From an uncultured Bacilli bacterium (GTDB taxonomy: Bacteria > Bacillota_I > Bacilli_A > RF39 > UBA660): a DNA stretch of 20,204 nucleotides. Made by a program: the position numbers and the translations under genes. Of this stretch, positions 1 through 6,443 are shown in pieces (position 1 is the first letter of the stretch; every line of letters begins with the position of its first letter). The stretch is from positions 1 through 20,204 of the forward strand of contig CAKORV010000020.1 of the NCBI GenBank assembly GCA_934101625.1, read 5' to 3'. Below the pieces are notes generated by a model that worked only from the letters and a program-made list of their open reading frames with translations, searched no databases and was not told where the DNA came from.

Positions 1-2
1 GA

Positions 3-194
3 ATACGAAAGAAGTTGATGAAAATGAAAGCGTTGAATTTGACTCCATTGGTGCAAATTGCAACAACGAGAAATACAGTATTAGCAAGTCCTAGAGGATT
101 AATTGCATTTGTTGAAAATAACTATAATGAAGATGGAAGCATAACTATTCCAGAAGCTTTAAAACCTTATATGGGTGGTAAAGAAAGAATATAA
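3..194 (+). CDS. serS: C-terminal fragment of probable seryl-tRNA synthetase
   Basis: The open frame enters from the left edge and stops at 192-194. The last ~40 residues (TVLASPRGLIAFVENN, then DGSITIPEALKPYMGG) match the C-terminus of bacterial seryl-tRNA synthetase, which joins serine to tRNA-Ser in the cytoplasm; the IPEAL-PYMGG ending is characteristic. The first ~20 residues of the fragment do not read as the expected motif-3 segment (HTLNGSG-like) in any frame. Either this homologue diverges there or the contig edge carries base errors. No start is visible. A terminator begins over the stop codon, so this is the end of its transcript. Confidence 0.6.
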   Translation: MRKKLMKMKALNLTPLVQIATTRNTVLASPRGLIAFVENNYNEDGSITIPEALKPYMGGKERI

Positions 195-222
195 TGTAAA
201 GTGTAAAAACTTTACATTTTTA
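193..222 (+). terminator. Rho-independent terminator of the serS-like gene
   Basis: A perfect 9-bp stem (AATGTAAAG at 193-201 with CTTTACATT at 210-218), an 8-nt loop and a run of Ts. The stem overlaps the stop codon of the preceding gene. Confidence 0.75.
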
Positions 223-223
223 A

Positions 224-252
224 TTTACAATAAAATTAATGTATGATATAAA
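224..252 (+). promoter_or_regulatory. Promoter for the gene at 261
   Basis: TTTACA (224-229), 17-bp spacer, TATAAA (247-252). The predicted start of transcription falls at about 258-260, almost on the GTG at 261, so the message would have practically no leader. Confidence 0.5.
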
Positions 253-260
253 TAAAGTAA

Positions 261-629
261 GTGATAATAGTGAGAAAGATAGAAATAATAAATGAATTAA
301 AACAATTTCCAATAGGAGATATTCCAAGTAATAATGAAGAATTATTATCTAAAGCAGAAATAGTATCTTATTTGGCGAGGTACCAAGAACAATTTGAACA
401 AATAGAAGATATTAATTTAAGAGAAGAATTAGTAAGAAACTTTTATACTAAGTTATTAAATAGTGAATTACCTAGTATAACTGAAGCATGTAAGATAATG
501 GGAGTAAGACAAGAGTTTCTAAGTGATTATGATAAATTACAAATGTTAAAAGATAGTAATGAAAGATATAATAATACATTTGTAAGTTTAGCTTCTCTTA
601 TGGAATTAGAAAAGTCAAAAAAGATGTAG
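261..629 (+). CDS. Hypothetical protein, 122 aa, soluble and helical
   Basis: I do not recognise this protein. It is charged, rich in Glu, Lys and Asn, has no signal peptide or membrane helix, and looks mostly alpha-helical. The middle (SITEACKIMGVRQEFL, about residues 72-87) could be a helix-turn-helix-like segment, but that is only an impression. Start choice is uncertain: GTG at 261 or GTG at 270. Neither has a good Shine-Dalgarno site (only AAAGTAAG upstream), and the promoter predicts transcription starting at or just before 261, so leaderless initiation is possible. It stands alone between the serS terminator and the promoter of the YAYF pseudogene, with no obvious terminator of its own. 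Confidence 0.6.
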   Translation: MIIVRKIEIINELKQFPIGDIPSNNEELLSKAEIVSYLARYQEQFEQIEDINLREELVRNFYTKLLNSELPSITEACKIMGVRQEFLSDYDKLQMLKDSNERYNNTFVSLASLMELEKSKKM

Positions 630-652
630 TTGATTTATAAATTGAAATGCTC

Positions 653-681
653 TTGATAAGATAAAAAATAAATGGTAAAAT
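653..681 (+). promoter_or_regulatory. Promoter of the first YAYF leader
   Basis: TTGATA (653-658), 17-bp spacer, TAAAAT (676-681), with a TGG extended -10. The same layout (TTGATA, 17 bp, TAGAAT) precedes the second copy at 19833, and much of the spacer is identical. Confidence 0.7.
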
Positions 682-687
682 CAAGAC

Positions 688-864
688 GTAAAGTAAAAAG
701 GAGTAAGACAAAACTATTAGAATATTGAAAAACTCAAACTATAACAACAATTGTTTGTTGAAGGCAATTTATTAATTATCTCTCATAATTTTTTCGTGGA
801 ATTAAGTTCATAGGCACTAGTCTATGGATTTTTTCGTGTCCTTAAGAAAGAAATGGAGTAGTAA
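688..864 (+). promoter_or_regulatory. Long structured 5' leader (degenerate attenuator copy)
   Basis: About 175 nt separate the predicted transcript start from the ATG at 865. The leader holds an AAGGAG ribosome-binding-like site (698-703) and then a 19-codon frame at 716-775 that would start with ATT where the sister leader has ATG. Next come a weak all-AU hairpin (774-790) running into six Ts and a second hairpin (TTCATAG 807-813 with CTATGGA 822-828) followed by six Ts. From 780 to 858 it is nearly identical to 20018-20096. Compared with the right-hand copy, the uORF start and the first long stem are damaged, which fits the decayed gene downstream. It is inferred to be an attenuator; no known riboswitch consensus or T-box motif was recognised. 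Confidence 0.55.
780..858 (+). repeat. 79-bp leader repeat, copy 1
   Basis: 76 of 79 bases match 20018-20096 (copy 2) in direct orientation. The block covers both T-runs, the TTCATAG/CTATGGA hairpin and the site AAATGGAG just before the downstream start. The three differences lie outside that hairpin's arms. Confidence 0.9.
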
Positions 865-1357
865 AATGAAAGAAAAGAAATATTTAATACTTGGAATAAC
901 CACAGTATTAATAACATTAATAGGAGTTACCTATGCATATTTTACAACTAGAATAATAGGTGATAGAAAGAATGTAACAGTAGATATGGCAGAATTAAAA
1001 ATAATATTTACTAATTGAGATGCAATAGATGCAAGTGATGTATATGCAGAAGATAACTTAGATATAGTTAAGACTTTTTATTTAGTTTATAAAATAACAA
1101 GTGATGATGGTGGATACAACATGACTGATTTTGAAGATGTGCCTAAAAGAAGTAGTGTTTCAGATACAATATTAACATATAGTGTAGAAATACCTGCAAA
1201 GTCAATACATAATTATAATATAGAGATAAAATATATAAATGATGAATAGAATTGTCAAGATGAAGATCAAGGAGCAAAACTAATTGGTAAGTTATATATT
1301 GGTAATGGAACACCTGAAGCACCTTATGAGATAGACTATGATAATAGTTATAATTAA
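865..1357 (+). pseudogene. Decayed YAYF-type exported protein gene
   Basis: ATG at 865 opens a signal/anchor sequence ending GVTYAYFTT, the same type as the gene starting at 20106 (GVSYAYFKA) and reminiscent of the signal region of TasA/camelysin-like surface proteins. The frame is cut by TGA (1016-1018) and TAG (1247-1249), yet continues without a frameshift to TAA at 1355-1357, with protein-like sequence on both sides (for example YKITSDDGGYNMTDFEDVP and LIGKLYIGNGTPEAP). From memory of such proteins, a stretch of perhaps 25-30 residues also seems to be missing before YLVYKITSDD; this is inference. TGA as Trp would not rescue the gene, because TAG remains. GGAG at 855-858 is the ribosome-binding site. 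An upstream in-frame ATG at 824 lies inside the leader hairpin and is an unlikely start. Confidence 0.75.
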
Positions 1358-1360
1358 TAT

Positions 1361-1389
1361 AATTCATAGATTTTAGTCTATGAATTTTT
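1361..1389 (+). terminator. Terminator of the YAYF pseudogene
   Basis: A 10-bp stem (AATTCATAGA 1361-1370 with TCTATGAATT 1377-1386), 6-nt loop, then Ts. Its arms echo the TTCATAG/CTATGGA hairpin of the leader. Confidence 0.8.
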
Positions 1390-1408
1390 ATATTAAAGAA
1401 TAAAATAG

Positions 1409-1437
1409 TTGTCAAATTATGTAAAAAATAGTAGAAT
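1409..1437 (+). promoter_or_regulatory. Promoter of the SPFH/zinc-ribbon operon
   Basis: TTGTCA (1409-1414), 17-bp spacer, TAGAAT (1432-1437). The ~55-nt leader holds a small hairpin (GGTAGT, ATG loop, ACTATC). AGAGGT at 1484-1489 lies 7 nt before the ATG at 1497. No other clear promoter was seen before 8963. Confidence 0.65.
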
Positions 1438-1496
1438 TAAGTTATAAGGTAGTATGACTATCTATGTGATAAATCGAAAGGAAAGAGGTAGAATTT

Positions 1497-2696
1497 ATGG
1501 GATTTATTAAAGCATTTAGTGGAGCACTTGGCGGCACACTAGCAGATCAATGGAAAGATTTTTATAAGCCAAGAACTGATGTAACTGCAACTGCAGGATT
1601 ATTTCCAGCAGTAAAAGTTGGGGAAAATAATGGAAGAGGAGAAAATACTAAAGGTAATGATAATATTATTACTAATGGAAGTAAAATAGTAGTACCTGAA
1701 GGAACAGCATTAATTACAATGCAAGATGGTGCGATTACTGGTTTTATTGCTGAACCAGGTGGATTTATATTTAATAGTGAAGATGTTAATTCACAAAGTT
1801 TATTCGCAGGTGATGGATTTGTTTCATCATTAGTAAAATCTACATGGGAAAAAGTTAAATTTGGTGGTGTTCCAGGTAGTGAACAATTAGCATTTTATGT
1901 AAATTTAAAAGAAATACCAAATAATAGATTTGGAACACAATCTGAAATATATTGGGATGATGCATATTTTGGAACACAAGTAGGATGTTTAACAAGAGGA
2001 ACATATACTTTAAAAATAGTAGATCCATTATTATTTGTTAAAAATTTTGTACCAACAATGTATTTACAAGCAGATGCACCAATATTTGATTTTGCAGATA
2101 TGGATAATGATGCAGGCAGTCAATTATTTAATGAAGTAGTTGGAACTTTATCAGCAGCATTTTCTAATTATACAAATGATCCAAGTAAAGGAAATAGAAT
2201 TTCTAAAATTCAAGGAGATCAAATTGGTTTTGCACAAGCAATGAGTCAAGCAGTAGAAGAAGCATATGGATGGAAGAGTACTCGTGGATTAGAAATAGTT
2301 AAAACAGCAATATTAGCTATTGAATATGATGAAGATACTAAAGAATTAATGAAAGATGTTAAGAAAGCAGATGCATTAAGTGGTGCTAGAGGTAATTCAT
2401 TCATGCAACAAGCAGCAGCAAGAGGAATGCAAGCAGCAGGAGAAAATGGTGGAGGATCAGGAATGGCTTTCATGGGAGTAGGAATGAATGCAGCAGGTAA
2501 TATGATGGGTAATATGCAACAACAAAATAATGGTTCAAGTTATAATCCATCATTTAATCAACAACCAGAACAAGCACAAACAACTACAAGTGAAGATCCA
2601 ATGACAAAACTAATGGAAGCTAAAAAAATGTTAGATGCAGGAGTAATAACAGAAGAAGATTATAATAATTTAAAAGCAAAACTATTGGGGTTATAA
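1497..2696 (+). CDS. SPFH-domain protein with SHOCT tail (YdjI/virion-core-like)
   Basis: 399 aa. The start MGFIKAFSGALGGTLADQWKDF is typical of the COG4260 stomatin/prohibitin-like family, to which B. subtilis YdjI belongs. An SPFH-type body runs to about residue 285. It is followed by an Ala/Gly/Met/Gln-rich low-complexity linker (about 295-360) and a C-terminal SHOCT module (DPMTKLMEAKKMLDAGVITEEDYNNLKAKL). Many family members end in a zinc ribbon instead; here the ribbons sit in the next four gene products. SPFH proteins form membrane-associated oligomers that organise membrane patches. There is no classical signal peptide, so it is probably cytoplasmic and recruited to the membrane by partners. 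It is the first gene of the operon and the next gene starts 2 nt after its stop. The family call is firm; the cellular role is inferred. Confidence 0.88.
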   Translation: MGFIKAFSGALGGTLADQWKDFYKPRTDVTATAGLFPAVKVGENNGRGENTKGNDNIITNGSKIVVPEGTALITMQDGAITGFIAEPGGFIFNSEDVNSQSLFAGDGFVSSLVKSTWEKVKFGGVPGSEQLAFYVNLKEIPNNRFGTQSEIYWDDAYFGTQVGCLTRGTYTLKIVDPLLFVKNFVPTMYLQADAPIFDFADMDNDAGSQLFNEVVGTLSAAFSNYTNDPSKGNRISKIQGDQIGFAQAMSQAVEEAYGWKSTRGLEIVKTAILAIEYDEDTKELMKDVKKADALSGARGNSFMQQAAARGMQAAGENGGGSGMAFMGVGMNAAGNMMGNMQQQNNGSSYNPSFNQQPEQAQTTTSEDPMTKLMEAKKMLDAGVITEEDYNNLKAKLLGL

Positions 2697-2698
2697 TC

Positions 2699-4195
2699 AT
2701 GATAGAGAATGAAGTAAACGTTAATGAGCCTAAAATCGTTAAGACCGATGAGGGCTCTTCTAACGGTCAAGATAAATGTCCAAAATGTGGTGCTACTGAT
2801 ATAAGTACAAATACAAAAACTGGCAAATTAAGATGTAATTTTTGCAGACATGAATTTGAACCAGAAAAAGTTAGTGGTTTGGAAACTGATATAAGTAAAC
2901 TTTCAGGAGAAATAATTGGAAGTGGAGCAACAGATATAATCGCAGATACAAAAGATGTATTAACATTTAAATGTTCTAGTTGTGGAGCAGAAGTAGTAAT
3001 AGACACAGAACATAGTTTACAAGCAAGATGTCACTGGTGTAGAAATACTTTATCAGTAAATGAACAAATACCAAATGGTGCTGTACCAGATGTAGTACTT
3101 GCTTTTAATGTAACAAAAGCTGATGCAAAAAAAGAAATTGAAAACTTTGTTGGAAAAAGAAAATTCTTTGCACATCCTAAATTTAGACAGGAATTTACTA
3201 CTGATAATATAATGGGTGTATATTTTCCATATATGTTAGTGGATGCAAATACACATGTTAATTATAGTGGTCAAGGAGAAATACAAAAAAGAAAATATTA
3301 TGTGGGAAGTGGAGATAATCAAGAAGCAAGATATGATGCAGATGTATATCATGTTGAAAGAGAATGTGATTTAACGATAAATGGATTAAGTATTGAATCT
3401 AATAGTGATAGGTTAAATACTAGTGATAAAACTAAAACAAATAACATAATAAATGCAATTATGCCTTTTGATGTAGAAAATGTAAGTAAATATAATGCTA
3501 ATTATTTAAAGGGATATACTTCTGAAAGAAGAGATACTAATACAAATGATTTAAAACCATTAGTAGAAGTACAATCAAAAGATATAGCAAGACATTCACT
3601 AAATACTACTTTAAAACAATATGATCGTGGAGTTAGTTGGAATAAAGAAGAACTTAATTTAAAAGGAATGCAATGGCAATCAGCATATCTTCCAGTGTGG
3701 CTTTATAGTTATTTAGAAGTGAAAGGTGATAAAAAACTTCTTCATTATGTAGCAGTTAATGCTAGAACTAAGAAGACTATGGGAAGTGTACCAATACATA
3801 TGCCTAAGTTAATATTAGTGTCAGCTTTGATAGAAGTTCTATGTATTTTCCTAATGTTTAGTGTAGATTGGGATTCTAGTTGGTTATTCTTGTTAGGTGG
3901 TATCATTTATTTCTTTGTAATGTATTCTAGATATAGAAACAAAGGAGCAAGACATACTTATGAAACAGATACTAAAACTGAGATATTAAATCTTAGAAAA
4001 GTAGATAATTTTGTTGAAACAAGGAAAGGATTGGAAAGTCAATATATAAGTGGTGTAAATAATACTAGAGTTGATGGTAAAAATCTTTCAAATAAAGCAA
4101 TGGGTTTAGGAAATAAATTAGCAAATGAATTTGTTGAAAATAATGCATTAGCAAGTTTAATTAAAGATCAAATAGATAAAAAGGATGGTAAGTAA
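2699..4195 (+). CDS. Membrane protein with two N-terminal zinc ribbons (YdjG-like)
   Basis: 498 aa. Two four-cysteine ribbons are visible: C27/C30/C46/C49 (CPKCG...CNFC) and C92/C95/C111/C114 (CSSCG...CHWC). A folded middle region follows (about 125-365), then two membrane helices near 370-391 and 395-415 and a polar C-terminal tail. This is the layout of the TFIIB-zinc-ribbon membrane proteins found beside SPFH genes, such as B. subtilis YdjG, which as I recall takes part in bringing the SPFH partner to the membrane. It starts 2 nt after the SPFH stop and its own stop is 2 nt before the next gene, so the proteins are probably co-produced. The ribbons probably bind zinc and protein partners rather than DNA; that is inference. 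Confidence 0.82.
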   Translation: MIENEVNVNEPKIVKTDEGSSNGQDKCPKCGATDISTNTKTGKLRCNFCRHEFEPEKVSGLETDISKLSGEIIGSGATDIIADTKDVLTFKCSSCGAEVVIDTEHSLQARCHWCRNTLSVNEQIPNGAVPDVVLAFNVTKADAKKEIENFVGKRKFFAHPKFRQEFTTDNIMGVYFPYMLVDANTHVNYSGQGEIQKRKYYVGSGDNQEARYDADVYHVERECDLTINGLSIESNSDRLNTSDKTKTNNIINAIMPFDVENVSKYNANYLKGYTSERRDTNTNDLKPLVEVQSKDIARHSLNTTLKQYDRGVSWNKEELNLKGMQWQSAYLPVWLYSYLEVKGDKKLLHYVAVNARTKKTMGSVPIHMPKLILVSALIEVLCIFLMFSVDWDSSWLFLLGGIIYFFVMYSRYRNKGARHTYETDTKTEILNLRKVDNFVETRKGLESQYISGVNNTRVDGKNLSNKAMGLGNKLANEFVENNALASLIKDQIDKKDGK

Positions 4196-4197
4196 TT

Positions 4198-5724
4198 ATG
4201 GTTTGTCCTAAATGTAATACAAATAATTTAGATAATTCAACATTTTGTATAGGATGTGGTAATCAACTTAGTAATGTAAATACAAATAATTTTAATGTAA
4301 ATACCCCATTAACACCTGAACAACCAACAATAAATAATCAACCAGAAGTAAGTCAACCATCGACTAAACAACCAAAAAGTACGTCTAAATTGATTATACC
4401 AATTTTATTAATATGTCTTTCAGTTGGAATTTTATATTTTATATTTAATGGTAAATCATCAGCATTAAAACTTGATTCTTATTTTGATTCAAATAGACCA
4501 GTACGAATTAAAAAAGATGGATTATATGGGTATATTGATATTAATGGTAAAACATTATTAAAACCACAATTTCAAACAACTGCTGAAGATTTTAATGGAA
4601 GTTATGCAGTAGTACTAGGTAGAGATAAAGATGACAAAAGTGTTTATAACTTAATAGATACTACTGGTAAAATAAAATATACAACAGATGATTTATTTAA
4701 TATTGACTATGTTAAATCTGAAAATATATGGGTATTAGATAATAAATTATATGATGTTAATTTAAAACAAATAAGTAAAGATGGATATCACATAGAGTAT
4801 TTAAAGGATAAATACTTTGAATGGAAAAGTGATTCTTCTGCAGGTTTAATGGATTCTAAAGGAAATATACTTTATACATATAAATTTAATAATGGTGAAA
4901 AATATTTATCTATAAATGTATTAATAGGTGAATATACTCATCAAAATTATTGTATTCTTAATGTAGATAATTCTAAATATGCTGTTATAAATTGTGATAC
5001 TGGTAAAGTGATATATGACTTTAATAAGTTTAAAATTGAAGATGACTTTGGTGTTTTTGTTCTATCAAATATAGATACTAATAAAGAAGTTATGAAGATG
5101 GCTATATTAAATGATAAAGTAGTTTATTCAACAATTGATGATAAAGAAGATATAGATTTTGATAAAGATGGTTATTTTGAAATAATAAAAAGTGATGGTA
5201 AAAAAGTATATTATGATTTTAATACTAAAGAGTTAACTGAAACAAGACCAAAGAATGCTTTTAAATCAGATGAAGAATTAATAAGTGGTTTAACTAAGAC
5301 TGATTGTAGAGATCATGTTGGTTTAAGTAAAGATAATAATGTTTTATTAGATTGTGAATGGGATAAAATTAGGATAGATTTTCTTGGAGAAAATGTTATT
5401 AAATATTTTAAGAATAAAAATAAAGAATATGTTTTAGCAAGGAAAGATAAGAAAGTTTATTTAATTGATATTAATACTAAAGAAGAAATAGTTAGTTTTG
5501 ATACAGAGGACGTATATGATATTGATAACGATGATTCACTATTCCTTATGGCATATACAAGTGATTCAGATAAAGTTATTTATTCATTTACAACTAATAG
5601 TCAAAAGACATTTGATGGAAGTAAAAGTATAGTAATTTATACAAATTATTTTACAGTTAGTGAAGATAATAAATTAAATTATTATAATGTAAATTTAGAA
5701 AAATTTTATGGTGAAGATTTATAG
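4198..5724 (+). CDS. Zinc-ribbon, TM-anchored protein with WG-repeat-like exterior
   Basis: 508 aa. A compact zinc ribbon (C3/C6/C17/C20, ending FCIGCGNQL) is followed by a Pro/Gln/Asn-rich linker and one membrane helix (about 64-83). A long, probably extracytoplasmic region begins with a WG-repeat-like unit (KKDGLYGYIDINGKTLLKPQF, residues about 102-122) and continues as Asp/Tyr/Lys-rich beta-strand repeats, suggesting a propeller-like or solenoid fold. The ribbon should face the cytoplasm and the repeats the outside. Its ribbon is very similar to that of the protease two genes downstream (FCIGCGSPL), as if they share a partner. No catalytic motif was seen; a sensing or scaffold role is a guess. 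Confidence 0.7.
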   Translation: MVCPKCNTNNLDNSTFCIGCGNQLSNVNTNNFNVNTPLTPEQPTINNQPEVSQPSTKQPKSTSKLIIPILLICLSVGILYFIFNGKSSALKLDSYFDSNRPVRIKKDGLYGYIDINGKTLLKPQFQTTAEDFNGSYAVVLGRDKDDKSVYNLIDTTGKIKYTTDDLFNIDYVKSENIWVLDNKLYDVNLKQISKDGYHIEYLKDKYFEWKSDSSAGLMDSKGNILYTYKFNNGEKYLSINVLIGEYTHQNYCILNVDNSKYAVINCDTGKVIYDFNKFKIEDDFGVFVLSNIDTNKEVMKMAILNDKVVYSTIDDKEDIDFDKDGYFEIIKSDGKKVYYDFNTKELTETRPKNAFKSDEELISGLTKTDCRDHVGLSKDNNVLLDCEWDKIRIDFLGENVIKYFKNKNKEYVLARKDKKVYLIDINTKEEIVSFDTEDVYDIDNDDSLFLMAYTSDSDKVIYSFTTNSQKTFDGSKSIVIYTNYFTVSEDNKLNYYNVNLEKFYGEDL

Positions 5725-5736
5725 GAAGGAATAAGT

Positions 5737-6429
5737 ATGGAGAAAGTAAAAGAATTAATTGAAAGTAAAAGAATTTTGGCACTAGTAGGAGTATTGGGTA
5801 GTGTTTTAGGATTAATATTACCTTTTTATACAATAATATTTTTTGGTTATACTTCTAGTGCTGCAGCAGTAGATTCATGGGTAGGAATTGTACTTTTAAT
5901 ATTTGTATTATTAAGTGGTGTAGTAATTTTTAGTGATTTAATTAAAAGTAAATTTCCAGAAGTTTTAAATAATTCTGTTGGTAAATTTATAGAAAAAGTT
6001 AATGATCCGAAATTTGGTTTTGTACCAGCAGTGGTAGTAGCTTTATTTATAATTTACTTAGTATCAAAAACAAAGGAATTTTTAGATGTACTTGATTTTG
6101 GTATAGGATTTTATTTAATGTGTTTAGGCGTATTATGTTTTATAGGACATGGTATATTTTATAAAGGAAATAAAAAAGTTGCTGTACAAACAATGAGTAA
6201 TGAACAAAATATGTATAATAATGTTCAAACAACTATTATTAGTAATGAGGCACAAGTAAATTCAAATATTGAAACTGCTAATACAATGCAAAATACACAA
6301 AGTATTAATAATCAAACAATTCAAAATATAGAACCACAACCAGAATTACCACCTAAATTTTGTCCTAATTGTGGAACTAAATTAACAGGAGATGCTACAT
6401 CATGCTTTATGTGTGGTAAAGAACAATAA
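5737..6429 (+). CDS. Four-TM membrane protein with C-terminal zinc ribbon
   Basis: 230 aa. Four hydrophobic helices lie at about residues 12-38, 46-69, 92-111 and 118-142. An Asn/Gln-rich linker follows, then a terminal zinc ribbon C209/C212/C223/C226 (CPNCG...CFMC). With four helices both ends are probably cytoplasmic, placing this ribbon on the same side as those of its neighbours. The good site AGGAAGG precedes ATG 5737, and the next gene begins 14 nt after the stop. Function unknown; it is predicted to be an integral partner in the membrane complex encoded by this operon. Confidence 0.72.
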   Translation: MEKVKELIESKRILALVGVLGSVLGLILPFYTIIFFGYTSSAAAVDSWVGIVLLIFVLLSGVVIFSDLIKSKFPEVLNNSVGKFIEKVNDPKFGFVPAVVVALFIIYLVSKTKEFLDVLDFGIGFYLMCLGVLCFIGHGIFYKGNKKVAVQTMSNEQNMYNNVQTTIISNEAQVNSNIETANTMQNTQSINNQTIQNIEPQPELPPKFCPNCGTKLTGDATSCFMCGKEQ

Positions 6430-6443
6430 TTAAGGTGAATTAA

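Noticed and set aside
824..864. Upstream ATG 824 as start of the YAYF gene
   Set aside because: It lies inside the leader hairpin without a ribosome site, whereas GGAG precedes ATG 865 and the start aligns with the ATG at 20106.
865..1249. TGA read as Trp (genetic code 4)
   Set aside because: All intact genes encode Trp with TGG and none has an internal TGA. The interrupted gene also has a TAG, so reassignment of TGA would not rescue it.
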